Assembly (NCBI GenBank): GCA_934255485.1
Contig: CAKQOG010000010.1
Span: 1 to 64,000 of the forward strand
Source of the DNA: an uncultured Prevotellamassilia sp.
Lineage (GTDB): Bacteria > Bacteroidota > Bacteroidia > Bacteroidales > Bacteroidaceae
Reading direction: 5' to 3'
DNA length: 64,000 bases
The notes under the pieces are model-generated. The model searched no databases and had not been told where the DNA came from. It worked only from the letters and a program-made list of their open reading frames with translations. The position numbers and the translations under genes were made by a program. Shown here piece after piece: positions 36,138-44,760 of this stretch. Position 1 is the stretch's first letter. Every line of letters starts with the position of its first letter.

Positions 36138-37148
36138 TTAAGTTAGCAGTAACATGATAACCATCATCATACATACTATCAGGGCAATCCCTATTCCCCA
36201 CACTACCATTATATGTGCTTTGGTCCAACTAACAAGGCTTTCGATTATTGTTGGGTCTGGCTGCAAGGCTTGAGCTATTGCCTGCTTAAACTCTAATGCC
36301 GATTGGTAGCGATTAGACTGCTCTTTCTCTGTGGCTTTCCATATCACGCGCATAAGTTTGGAAGGAATAGCATCGCTCTGAGGCAGTTTATCCTTAATTT
36401 GTCGAGCAAGAGTTTCAGCCTCTGATGCTCCATCCATAGGGTTTTTGCCCGTAAGGAGTTCATAAAAGGTAATGCCAAGTTCATAAATATCGGTTGTTGC
36501 ATTAATGCTGATAGTAGGACTCTTATTGCTACGCTTTATTTGCTCTGGTGCGGAGTACTGTGGTGTGCCTATAAAGCCGTATTGCGAGAACTTGTTTCCA
36601 CCATTCATACGCGAAATACCAAGGTCCATCAAACGCACGTTAGCTCCCTGTTCCACCATGATATTAGATGGTTTTATGTCACGATGTATTACACCTCGCG
36701 AATGGATATAGTCGAGCGCATCAAGCACAGCCGATATAGCGCCACATATCTTTTCTACCCTATCAGGAGCATTCTTTAGGTGCTTTTCTATATACTTATC
36801 AATGTCCTCACCTTGTACAAAATGGCTTATCAGAAATATTGGTCCATGTGTGGGAGCATATTCGCAATAGCCTACCATCTCTACCAAGTTGGGATGACGA
36901 AAAGCCAAAGAAGCCTCTTGTTTGGCTCTTTCTCTAATCATCTTATTGTTAGCATAGTAGTCTTTCACACGCTTTATTGCAACCCTACTACGGTCTTTGC
37001 ATCTAAAACCACAGTACACATCGCCCATAGCCCCGCTGCCCAATGTAGGTTCTGAAGGATTGTAGCAATACCATTCTCCCATGACGTAAAGGTATATATA
37101 AGGGTCGTTTTTTCGTTGAACTACAGTTTGCCTTACTTGATTTGTCAT
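36138..37148 (-). CDS. Tail-anchored Ser/Thr protein kinase
   Basis: A 336-residue Hanks-type kinase with its single transmembrane helix at the extreme C-terminus (about 311-336), so the kinase faces the cytoplasm with almost nothing outside. Active-site elements are complete: glycine loop LGSGAMGDVY (about 36-45), VAIK lysine K59, catalytic loop HRDIKPSN (155-162) and metal-binding D175 in DLG (a DFG variant). TPQYSAPEQ in the activation segment is also present. This is the kinase in the cluster with an intact active site. It follows the other kinase gene by 108 bp and precedes the first PP2C by 15 bp. Confidence 0.94.
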   Translation of the reverse strand: MTNQVRQTVVQRKNDPYIYLYVMGEWYCYNPSEPTLGSGAMGDVYCGFRCKDRSRVAIKRVKDYYANNKMIRERAKQEASLAFRHPNLVEMVGYCEYAPTHGPIFLISHFVQGEDIDKYIEKHLKNAPDRVEKICGAISAVLDALDYIHSRGVIHRDIKPSNIMVEQGANVRLMDLGISRMNGGNKFSQYGFIGTPQYSAPEQIKRSNKSPTISINATTDIYELGITFYELLTGKNPMDGASEAETLARQIKDKLPQSDAIPSKLMRVIWKATEKEQSNRYQSALEFKQAIAQALQPDPTIIESLVSWTKAHIMVVWGIGIALIVCMMMVIMLLLT

Positions 37149-37256
37149 AATCTCTATATTCGTATTAAGTAAAGATAGCGGTTTCTATTTTCGCATTAAT
37201 CGCCTCAGCAAGCAATGGTGTTCATTTACTTAGAAAAAAGGCATGAACGATATTGG

Positions 37257-38816
37257 TTAATGTGAATTGATAAGCTGTATATTGGCTTTCCATTCCTTAA
37301 TTTTCAGCAAATAAGCATTTATCATGTCTACATAAAGATTATCGTCTTTTTTCTGTGCCAATGCTTTTGCTTTATTAAATAGTTCCTCAGCCTTTTGGCC
37401 GTTGCGCTCCATCACCGCATCAGTACGTTGGTCTGCCTTCCAATAGTCGCATGCAAGTTCGTAAAGTGCCTGATAATTAGTTGGCTCTTGCTCTGTTGCC
37501 TTAAGCAATAGTTGATGTGCCTCGTTATTATCGGTTGCTATATGCAAAGATAGTTGCATAGCTTGTATAGAATCTGGACAATAGTCACCAGCCAATTTGC
37601 TATGAAAGAGCAACCTACTAAGCAAAAAAGTTGCCTTTGCATCGCCTTGATTAGATAGGCTGCGGAGTTGCTCTATGGCCTTTGTTGCAGATGTAGGATT
37701 GTGTAAGGCAGCTACCACACTGCCATAGTCGGGTGTAACGGCAACGGGGGTTATAGGGTCTATATTTGGCGAAGAATGTGAGTTTTTCCACCATGCTACG
37801 CCTCCAAAAGTCAAAGCTACTACAGTCATTGCAATAGCCATGTTTGTATAAAGTGGCTTCCACATTGGCGTTGAACTATCGGCACTTAATTGGTCAAGAG
37901 CTACTCTAAATTCAGCTGCACTCTGATAACGCTTGGCACGTGATTTTTCGGTAGCTTTTGCCACAATCTTGCGTAACCCTTTATGCTTGATTTGGCGAAG
38001 AGGAAGTGCCGAATGTATTTGTTTTTGCATTACATCTGTGCGGTCTCCCTCAAAAGGAATATGCCCAACAATACATTGAAAGAGCAGTATGCCTACAGCA
38101 TAGATATCAGTAGTTTGATTTTGCTCATCAATAGCTCCAAGCACCAGTTCGGGGGCTGCATATTCGGGTTTGCCCACAAATTGTCCCGTTTGCGTAAGGT
38201 GCTTGTCGTGCGATGTGAGCGAGTTCATTTTTTTAGCAATACCAAAGTCTATGAGCTTTATATGGCCGTTAGTAGTGCTCATGATAATGCTAGGGACAAT
38301 ATCACGATGTATGTAGCCAGCATCGTGCATGCTCATTAGTCCTGACAGCACGTTTTTTACTATCTCAACTGCAAAGCGATTGGTATCTTGATGATAACAC
38401 TTGTATAATTTTTCGGCATAAGGTACATAATGTCCTTTCTGATCCATAAGCTTGCCTTCAAGCAAACTATCAAGCGATACCCCTTCAAGCAATTCGCTAA
38501 CCACATGATAATGATGCTCTGTCTCACCCAAAACAGACTTGCTCTCTGTTTCGATAAACCCCAACATCTCTATCAAGTTGTCGTGTCTGAACTGAATAGC
38601 AGCCTCGCGTCGTGCTTTCTCAATGGCATAAGCAGGCAAATCACTATACATAAACTTTACAGCCACGAATTTCGTTTCTCCGGTCACCTCATTCACACAA
38701 CGTGCCTTGTAAACTTTACCCATACCGCCTACTCCAAGAGGCTCATCCTCTGAGTCAAACTCATAGTATATGTGGTGTTGCTTTTCCTTTTTGCCTTGAA
38801 TTCTATATATAGCCAT
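37257..38816 (-). CDS. Ser/Thr kinase-like protein with degenerate catalytic loop, TM and TPR-like tail
   Basis: A 519-residue protein with a kinase fold (about 18-310), a transmembrane helix (about 326-343) and a helical, TPR/Sel1-like periplasmic region (about 360-519). The glycine loop LGVGGMGKVY, the lysine K54 of VAVK and D190 of DFG are present. The catalytic loop reads HRDIVPSIIM (170-179) where HRDIKPSNIM is expected: Lys becomes Val at 174 and the metal-binding Asn becomes Ile at 177. I checked this on the DNA (38283-38321). It may be inactive or work unusually. It probably acts with the intact kinase next door, perhaps as a sensor or regulator through its periplasmic repeats. Confidence 0.88.
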   Translation of the reverse strand: MAIYRIQGKKEKQHHIYYEFDSEDEPLGVGGMGKVYKARCVNEVTGETKFVAVKFMYSDLPAYAIEKARREAAIQFRHDNLIEMLGFIETESKSVLGETEHHYHVVSELLEGVSLDSLLEGKLMDQKGHYVPYAEKLYKCYHQDTNRFAVEIVKNVLSGLMSMHDAGYIHRDIVPSIIMSTTNGHIKLIDFGIAKKMNSLTSHDKHLTQTGQFVGKPEYAAPELVLGAIDEQNQTTDIYAVGILLFQCIVGHIPFEGDRTDVMQKQIHSALPLRQIKHKGLRKIVAKATEKSRAKRYQSAAEFRVALDQLSADSSTPMWKPLYTNMAIAMTVVALTFGGVAWWKNSHSSPNIDPITPVAVTPDYGSVVAALHNPTSATKAIEQLRSLSNQGDAKATFLLSRLLFHSKLAGDYCPDSIQAMQLSLHIATDNNEAHQLLLKATEQEPTNYQALYELACDYWKADQRTDAVMERNGQKAEELFNKAKALAQKKDDNLYVDMINAYLLKIKEWKANIQLINSH

Positions 38817-38921
38817 AAATTTCTGATTTTCTTTATGCCATTATAGGCAAAGTTCTACTTTTTAGCGACTTGCATACTGTTTTTACACATAACAGTTTTT
38901 TAGTTTATCAACATCCTACAT

Positions 38922-39734
38922 CTACATGGGTATGGTACCTCCATGGGGGCTGCCAGTGGTTGATCCATCAAGTCCCACGGTTCCGTCGTTCGGAACATAT
39001 CCTCCACCATTAGCTGTTCCTTGCCAACTCGGGCCATCGTCGTAAGGGTTAAAGCCCCCACCTGGTCGAGTGCTACCATTGTCAAAGTGTGGCGCATCAT
39101 CATAGTAATGGTCGTCGTCTTTTTCATCAGTTTCTACGCTGATAAAACCATCAACTGGCGCAAGCCCATACTTCGACACATCTACCAACAACAATACACA
39201 CTCATAGTTGTTGCCAATTGTAATTATGTCGCCATTATGACATTCAACGGCACTAAAGCCAATAGTTTCGTTGTTTATCATCGTGCCATTTGTAGACTGC
39301 GTATCTGTGATAGCTGCAATAATAGCACCTGTATTTTTAAGCTGACGAATTACCATAACTGCATGATCGGTTGATACCGTAGCTTCTGAAAGAACAATAT
39401 CGGATGTGGGGTTTTGCCCAATCGTATTACGACCGATATGCAAAGGCCAAAACTCACCTGCCATAGTGCGCGAAACTGAATACAGAAAACCAACAATAGG
39501 TTTACCACACTGCACATTTCGCTGTTGGCTTGGTTGCTGAACTGCATTGCGTTGATATGAGCCACCTTCGTCTGCCATAGGTTGGTTATATCTCTGCATT
39601 CCTGGCACAACTGTTCCTCTGGCGCTTGGTTGGCTACTTCTTGTATAAAAACTGCTGGTTCCTTCCCCACCTTGATTGCTACTATTGGGGTTATGAGGCT
39701 CTAAGCCTTGAATAATGGTTTTATTCTGTGACAT
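38922..39734 (-). CDS. Cytoplasmic FHA-domain protein, first gene of the kinase cluster
   Basis: A 270-residue soluble protein. The N-terminal 80 residues are polar, Gln/Ser-rich and probably disordered; the FHA domain follows at about 82-190 (IGRNTIGQNPTSDIVLSEA with R102, VSTDHAVM, DTQSTNGTMIN); and the Gly/Asp/Pro-rich tail (about 205-270) is disordered. The start NKTIIQGLEP contains T6 in a hydrophobic setting. In GarA/OdhI-type regulators an N-terminal phosphothreonine is bound by the protein's own FHA domain, so T6 is a candidate phosphosite by analogy only. It opens the block, with a predicted promoter about 190 nt upstream of the ATG. Confidence 0.86.
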   Translation of the reverse strand: MSQNKTIIQGLEPHNPNSSNQGGEGTSSFYTRSSQPSARGTVVPGMQRYNQPMADEGGSYQRNAVQQPSQQRNVQCGKPIVGFLYSVSRTMAGEFWPLHIGRNTIGQNPTSDIVLSEATVSTDHAVMVIRQLKNTGAIIAAITDTQSTNGTMINNETIGFSAVECHNGDIITIGNNYECVLLLVDVSKYGLAPVDGFISVETDEKDDDHYYDDAPHFDNGSTRPGGGFNPYDDGPSWQGTANGGGYVPNDGTVGLDGSTTGSPHGGTIPM

Positions 39735-39923
39735 GGCGATAATATTTATTTAAGGTGTATGTTAATTCTTTATGCCTAAAGCTGATAATATTTTGGGGTA
39801 AACCCCACTCCATTCAGCTTGTGTTTTAAAACGTTTTTTTTCGTTTATAAACAACGTATTTTACTACGTTTTTTATTGTGCAATAATTTTGTTTTTTTGC
39901 TTATTTTTAAGGTTTTGTTTTCA

Positions 39924-39931
39924 CAAAAGTA
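39924..39931 (-). promoter_or_regulatory. -7 box of the predicted kinase-cluster promoter
   Basis: TACTTTTG on the minus strand matches TAnnTTTG. No good TTG -33 element sits at the right distance, so the promoter may depend on an activator or on the sequence further upstream. The leader would be about 185 nt. Confidence 0.5.
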
Positions 39932-39962
39932 GCGAAATAATTTGATGTAAATTTTCATTTTA

Positions 39963-39971
39963 CCCCCCCCC
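39963..39971. repeat. C9 homopolymer next to the kinase-cluster promoter
   Basis: Nine consecutive C on the plus strand (G on the coding side), in otherwise A/T-rich DNA, 31 nt upstream of the -7 box. Tracts of this kind can change length by slipped-strand mispairing. Confidence 0.85.
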
Positions 39972-40213
39972 GAACATATATGGTTATATTTGTGTTTATG
40001 TGGTGATTATTACATACATAAAGTGCTTTTATTTACGCAATAAAAATTGCATTTTTGCTATACATGCTAAGCAAAAACACCTATTGCTAATAACATTGCA
40101 CCACTATATATTTGCGATACTAAACACTGTTTTATGCACAAATGCGTATGCCTATCTGCCAGCATCTTAGGTATGTTTCTGTCGGCATATACGTAGGCTT
40201 CTGCTTTATCCTA

Positions 40214-40259
40214 CGTATTTAGTTAGCGTATCACGGGCGTGATACGCTAACTAAATACG
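40214..40259. repeat. Perfect 21-bp inverted repeat with GGGC loop
   Basis: Arms 40214-40234 and 40239-40259 are perfectly complementary, beginning CGTATTTAGTTAGCG. Neither side has a T run of terminator type. The left arm also overlaps an 8-bp stem TACGTAGG (40190-40197) with CCTACGTA (40210-40217), so the two structures exclude each other. Confidence 0.88.
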
Positions 40260-40339
40260 AAAGATTATGTCATAAACAACGTATTATCAGCTCAATAACA
40301 TGCCTTTTATATGTTACGAATGGTATTTGCACATAATAA

Positions 40340-40378
40340 AAGCAGGTGCTCAATGGTTTAAAAACCAAGCACCTGCTT
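40340..40378 (-). terminator. Terminator of the MFS transporter gene
   Basis: An 11-bp stem AAGCAGGTGCT (40340-40350) with AGCACCTGCTT (40368-40378), extended internally by GGTTT/AAACC. It is followed on the minus strand by TTTATTATG and lies about 75 bp past the stop. Confidence 0.75.
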
Positions 40379-40451
40379 ATGGTGGACAATGAAGATAAAT
40401 TAGGTATTTTATAAAACGCTGTTCACAATATATAATGGCTATAAACGAAAC

Positions 40452-41624
40452 TTATTTATGGCTTATGCACGTAATAATAAGTGATACTAACGCCAACATT
40501 ACGCCCGCCATACACACACCCAGCCATTGCTTTGTACTCCATGCCCAACCTGCACACAATGTGCCAATACTGCCACCAACAAAAAGGTGGAACATGAAAA
40601 TGGTGTTGCTCCGATTGGTGGCTTGTGGCGTTTGGGCAAGACAACCACTTTGGTTACTAAGTTGGTGGCATTGTGCGCCTATGTCTACAAGGATAATGGC
40701 GGTTATTAGCCCTACATAATAATCGCCCCAAAGCCAAGCTACTGTCCATGCAGCCAATTGCAGTATGCTACCGACAAACGATATGCGCATAATGCCATAA
40801 CGGGGTATGAGACGCCCTATGCCGCTTGCAGCCATTGCACCCGCCATGCCGCAAAGTCCCAACATGCCCACCGCCTCGCTACTTGCATAAAAAGGTGAAC
40901 CCGATAAGTGGAATGCCATGCACGACCACACTGCCATCATGCTGCCAAATGCAAAAGCGGCTCTAACTGAATAAAGGCGGATAAGCGAATGGGTGCGATA
41001 AATAGTGATGATTGAGCGCATTAGCCCTACAAAGCTGCCTTGATAAGTTGGTTTCATTTGTGGCAACATGCGCATGGTTACTACAAGGCATAGCAACATA
41101 ATGATAGCAGCTATGCCAAACATTGCTCGCCAACACAGCCATTCGCCAACATAACCACTGATAACACGTGCCCCAAGCACACCACTTAGCAATCCCGACA
41201 ACACATAGCCCATATTGCGCGATTTGTTTTGCGGCAACGAATATAAGCGCGCCATAGGCACAAACATTTGTGGTATAACGGAACAAATGCCCAAAATGAG
41301 CGATGCCATCCAAACTATCTGTATATAACAACTTGTAGCTATGCAAATTGCCATCATTGCTGCTACTATCATGCTTGTAGCAGCTATTTTGCGACGTGAC
41401 CACATGTCTGCCAAGGGCACAACAAGGAGCAAACCTATGGCATAGCCCACTTGCGTAACAAAGGTGATAAGGTTGGCATGCACCTCGCTAATATGGAGTT
41501 CTTGCCGTATATCTTCGAGCAATGGCTGATTGTAATAAAGATTGGCTACTGTAAGTCCGCTCACCACAGCCATCATAAACAATACGCTGCGAGGTATGCC
41601 TTGATCTTTTTCGAGTTGTAACAT
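40452..41624 (-). CDS. MFS transporter
   Basis: A 390-residue major facilitator with about 12 hydrophobic segments. N-terminal features are VSGLTVANLYYNQPLLEDI (about 18-36), typical of drug/sugar exporters of the YnfM/AraJ-like type, and the loop-2/3 motif PLADMWSRRK (about 75-84). ARVISGYVGEWLCWRAMFG lies near 150-168. The substrate cannot be predicted. It is monocistronic between two gene blocks, 87 bp from the amidase-like gene start side and ended by its own terminator. Confidence 0.87.
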   Translation of the reverse strand: MLQLEKDQGIPRSVLFMMAVVSGLTVANLYYNQPLLEDIRQELHISEVHANLITFVTQVGYAIGLLLVVPLADMWSRRKIAATSMIVAAMMAICIATSCYIQIVWMASLILGICSVIPQMFVPMARLYSLPQNKSRNMGYVLSGLLSGVLGARVISGYVGEWLCWRAMFGIAAIIMLLCLVVTMRMLPQMKPTYQGSFVGLMRSIITIYRTHSLIRLYSVRAAFAFGSMMAVWSCMAFHLSGSPFYASSEAVGMLGLCGMAGAMAASGIGRLIPRYGIMRISFVGSILQLAAWTVAWLWGDYYVGLITAIILVDIGAQCHQLSNQSGCLAQTPQATNRSNTIFMFHLFVGGSIGTLCAGWAWSTKQWLGVCMAGVMLALVSLIITCISHK

Positions 41625-41711
41625 AATAGGGGGGAGATGTTCAAAAATAATCGATATGTTCTTTTATTAAAAACATACCGATTATTTAAGCATTTTAGAA
41701 ATGTTTACCTA

Positions 41712-44700
41712 TCATTTTGCCAAGAACGTAAGTATCGCTTTCATAGCTTGATTGCGAACATCGTTGCTGCGTATGCACTCAAAGGGGAAGCCCATTGAAA
41801 GCGTGCGATAGGTTTTTCCGCTATATGCCACACCAGCGCTCTGTCCGCCACCATAGGCAAAGGCTGTGAATGCCTTACTTGTGGTTGGCAAAAGTGCATC
41901 GGGGGCAATAGCTGCATAGTGTTCGGCTCCTGGAGTGCGATAAATAAGGAACTGAAGATTAAGTCCATTTACAAAATCAGTAGTGTCAATGCGTGCAGAA
42001 CCATCGTACTTAAACTTTAACACATCTTCAATAAAGTCTTGGTTTTCTTTGCTCTTAACATTGTCAGACGCTATATAGCTACCGCTAAGCAACAAAGAAC
42101 CACCTGCATTGAGATATTGCGACAGTTTGTTGCGTGTGTCTGCTGTAAACACAGGAAAGTGGCGCAAATTGTAAGGCATATCGGCTTGAAGCCCCGCTAT
42201 ATAATCTATTACGGTATAAGGACGTGTTGAGAACTGAGCAGACTCAAAACGCTCTCGACTTACTGAAGAGAAGGAATAGTTTTGTACTGAAGCTATGCTA
42301 TAACCATGTGCTACGGGGTAGTCGAAAGTGTTGCCTGCTATTTCATGGCCAACCCATTCGTGACCCGAATAGCCTAAGCCACTTGCTCTTTCGTGACCCA
42401 TCATTGACCGGTTAAACACCTTTTGGTGTCCACTAAAGGCTGTTGTTGAAATGTAGGGCACACCAGGGTCGATGTCGAGCCTAAAACCCAATGAGTCGGG
42501 CGTATCGACCCACGCAGGACCACTCAAACGGGTAAAACCATTAACTATGAGAACCTTTTTAGCATTGCTTTTTATACTTCTGAATGCCACCAACGTTTCT
42601 GTAGGGAAACTCTCGCCTCCTGCATTTGTGGCTGTTATGCGAAAGGCATAAAGACGGCCAGGCGAAAGCGTCATGGTGTATTCATTTACATTGCCCAAAG
42701 ACAATCCGTTATCGAAAGCTTCGTTATCAACCTTTGTATAAAGCACGTAATTGGTAGGAGTGGCAGATGCCTCTAAAGAGTCGGTTGTTGGTTTCCACGA
42801 AAGGCGCACACTCGTTGCATCGGCACTGAGTTCTGCGGCAAAAGCATGGGGCGCAAGGGGCTGAACCACATACTGCTTTATGCCATGCTCGTAGTTTACA
42901 AAACGCAAAATGCTCTTATAAACCGAACGCGAAAGGGCAAATTTAAACATGGGGTCGTGGCCATACTTCATATCAGCAAAGTTTTGGTGCGACATGGTTT
43001 CGAGTATGGCAGATGGCACGTTGGGCATACGTGTTTCTGCATAATTGCGATCCCAATGCTCACGGCGTGTCCATTGACATTTAAAGGTGGCACTCATGTC
43101 TTTTACAAGGTCGGAGAGCAATATCTGTGCAAAATCTGATGACGACTGACGTGATAGCCCCGATGGATAGAATTGTGCCCCATTGCCATCTTGCGTTGTA
43201 GAGATTGATAATGAACCATAGATACTTTGGTCTGCACGCACACCAGCATCACTGTGTACTGCCAACGAGAGTTCAAAAGGCACACGCTGCCCACCCTGAC
43301 CAGGATTGTACACACTACCTCTGCTCAGATAGTTGAGCATATTGCTACGCACACGCAAGTCGTCGTTGTAGTCGTTAAGCCCATTCTCAGTATTTACTAA
43401 AGAGTCGGGTACACCGGCAAATTTGGCTTGATAGCGGGCTGCCTCTAAATAGCGTGGCAAGCCCGATGTGCCTGCCGAACCACGCTCTATCTGCCCTACT
43501 CCTCCGCCAAAACGCACTGCATCGGCCGTAACGACACCGCGATAGTCGCTTTGGTTGGTTAGTATTACCTTTCCCTGTTGGTTCTGTCCTTTATCAAACT
43601 CAAATGTGCCTAAATAAAGCCATGTGCCTCCACCCATTTGCTGATTTACGGTGAAGTTTGTGCGTCCGCCCTTATGTATCACTGTGTAATGTGCATCTGG
43701 AACAGAGTTCTGACGCGAAGCATAACTCACATATACTGCATACTTACCACTCACTGGGATGTTGGGCTGCCAAACGGCTGTGGCAAGGCGCGACCGCCTA
43801 TTTACTGCCGTTGCCATACGATAAGTGCCAGCACCAAATAGTGTGCTTGCATCATTGATAAGGCCTTGGCTTGGGGCAAAACCTAAAGAGTCGGCAGATG
43901 AGGTCCAAATAACATCATCTTGTATATTCTCTATATAACTTCCTTGTCCTGTAGCTCGGTCGTTGTCTATCAATGCCTCGTGTGTTTGATAATCGCGTTC
44001 GCGCGGACAAGCTATAATTGCTCCTGCTTTCTCGAGCATCGGAAAAAGAAACGGATATACAAACGACTGCGTAAACATATCCTCTGTTGTACAGAACAGA
44101 TAAGGACGTTGCCACTGCCACGAACCTTCTTTATAATAGCGTCCGTGGCTTGGCCATATAAACAAGTGGCGCTTTTGCAAACCGCTCGTTACGCGATAAG
44201 GACGCGATGTATTTTCAACCCAAGGCAATCCTTTATAATTGATACTTCCCCATAAACGCGATGCATCTTGCGACCCCTCGCGCATGATGTTGGGGATGAG
44301 TTCTTCTATAAGTTGGTGCTTCTTGTTATATATGGAAAGGCGATAAGTGTTGTAAGGTGCAGGCAAACGGCGCTGAATTTCAGCATAAATGCGATTAACA
44401 TTTTGCGGTGTGAATGGTTGCGAGCAAAATGGTTCGTTAGCATAAATATATATTTCGTGTAAACTATCATCGGCACGCAACGAATCGAGCAACATGATAT
44501 CGCGAGGCTGATAACCTTGTAGTTTGTAACTACGAATGTACGACCGAACTATAGCCGACAAATCATTTTGCGCAGACAATGAAGATGCACCTAAATGAAA
44601 CATCATAGCCACACACGACAACCGAAGTCCCACAGATAATCTGCTTAGCGACCTATTGACCAACGTGTAGTTTTGCTTTTTTATATATCGGCTATAAGCA

Positions 44701-44738
44701 CTACAAATTGTTTGTTTTTGTTTTTTTAGAGAGAACAT
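41712..44738 (-). CDS. Amidase_3-type N-acetylmuramoyl-L-alanine amidase split by a golvesin-like domain
   Basis: A 1008-residue exported protein, often labelled xanthan lyase in this phylum. I read it as a zinc amidase in two halves. The first half has WPSHGRYY (H198) and CPRERDY (E247). The second half has LAVHSDAGV (H495) and SAILETMSHQNFADM (E580). Together these match the H-E-H zinc ligands and catalytic Glu of amidase_3. The insertion (about 290-412) looks like a golvesin C-terminal-type beta domain. A fibronectin type III domain (about 640-720) and an alpha/beta domain (about 725-1008, KVLIVNGFTR) follow. The signal peptide is near 34-56, so the true start may be an internal Met. It probably trims peptidoglycan. 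Confidence 0.75.
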   Translation of the reverse strand: MFSLKKQKQTICSAYSRYIKKQNYTLVNRSLSRLSVGLRLSCVAMMFHLGASSLSAQNDLSAIVRSYIRSYKLQGYQPRDIMLLDSLRADDSLHEIYIYANEPFCSQPFTPQNVNRIYAEIQRRLPAPYNTYRLSIYNKKHQLIEELIPNIMREGSQDASRLWGSINYKGLPWVENTSRPYRVTSGLQKRHLFIWPSHGRYYKEGSWQWQRPYLFCTTEDMFTQSFVYPFLFPMLEKAGAIIACPRERDYQTHEALIDNDRATGQGSYIENIQDDVIWTSSADSLGFAPSQGLINDASTLFGAGTYRMATAVNRRSRLATAVWQPNIPVSGKYAVYVSYASRQNSVPDAHYTVIHKGGRTNFTVNQQMGGGTWLYLGTFEFDKGQNQQGKVILTNQSDYRGVVTADAVRFGGGVGQIERGSAGTSGLPRYLEAARYQAKFAGVPDSLVNTENGLNDYNDDLRVRSNMLNYLSRGSVYNPGQGGQRVPFELSLAVHSDAGVRADQSIYGSLSISTTQDGNGAQFYPSGLSRQSSSDFAQILLSDLVKDMSATFKCQWTRREHWDRNYAETRMPNVPSAILETMSHQNFADMKYGHDPMFKFALSRSVYKSILRFVNYEHGIKQYVVQPLAPHAFAAELSADATSVRLSWKPTTDSLEASATPTNYVLYTKVDNEAFDNGLSLGNVNEYTMTLSPGRLYAFRITATNAGGESFPTETLVAFRSIKSNAKKVLIVNGFTRLSGPAWVDTPDSLGFRLDIDPGVPYISTTAFSGHQKVFNRSMMGHERASGLGYSGHEWVGHEIAGNTFDYPVAHGYSIASVQNYSFSSVSRERFESAQFSTRPYTVIDYIAGLQADMPYNLRHFPVFTADTRNKLSQYLNAGGSLLLSGSYIASDNVKSKENQDFIEDVLKFKYDGSARIDTTDFVNGLNLQFLIYRTPGAEHYAAIAPDALLPTTSKAFTAFAYGGGQSAGVAYSGKTYRTLSMGFPFECIRSNDVRNQAMKAILTFLAK

Positions 44739-44760
44739 TCAATACTGTATGTATAATAAT

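Larger units (their letters stand above)
39735..40451. other. 717-bp gene-free region upstream of the kinase cluster
   Basis: No ORF here resembles a protein. Reading from 39735 upward it holds the A/T-rich leader of the FHA gene (with repeated AACGT words near 39828-39886), a -7 box at 39924-39931, a C9 tract at 39963-39971, weak imperfect palindromes at 40147-40189, two overlapping hairpins at 40190-40217 and 40214-40259, and the MFS-gene terminator at 40340-40378. Confidence 0.75.

Noticed and set aside
37257..38816. Frameshift or pseudogene explaining the odd kinase loop
   Set aside because: The frame is open for all 519 residues with normal flanking kinase motifs; only two key residues differ.
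28941..39734. Type VI secretion locus
   Set aside because: Kinase, PP2C and FHA genes fit a T6SS regulatory set, but no TssB/C sheath, Hcp, VgrG, ClpV or membrane-complex gene appears in the window.
39963..39971. C9 tract as a pure sequencing artefact
   Set aside because: I cannot exclude a length error of one base, but a tract of about nine C is clearly present and lies outside coding sequence, so no reading frame tests it.
40214..40259. Invertible promoter ends
   Set aside because: The inverted repeat arms are separated by only 4 bp, and no recombinase gene lies nearby, so there is no segment to invert.
41712..44738. Xanthan lyase function
   Set aside because: No lyase active-site signature was seen; the motifs fit a zinc amidase instead.
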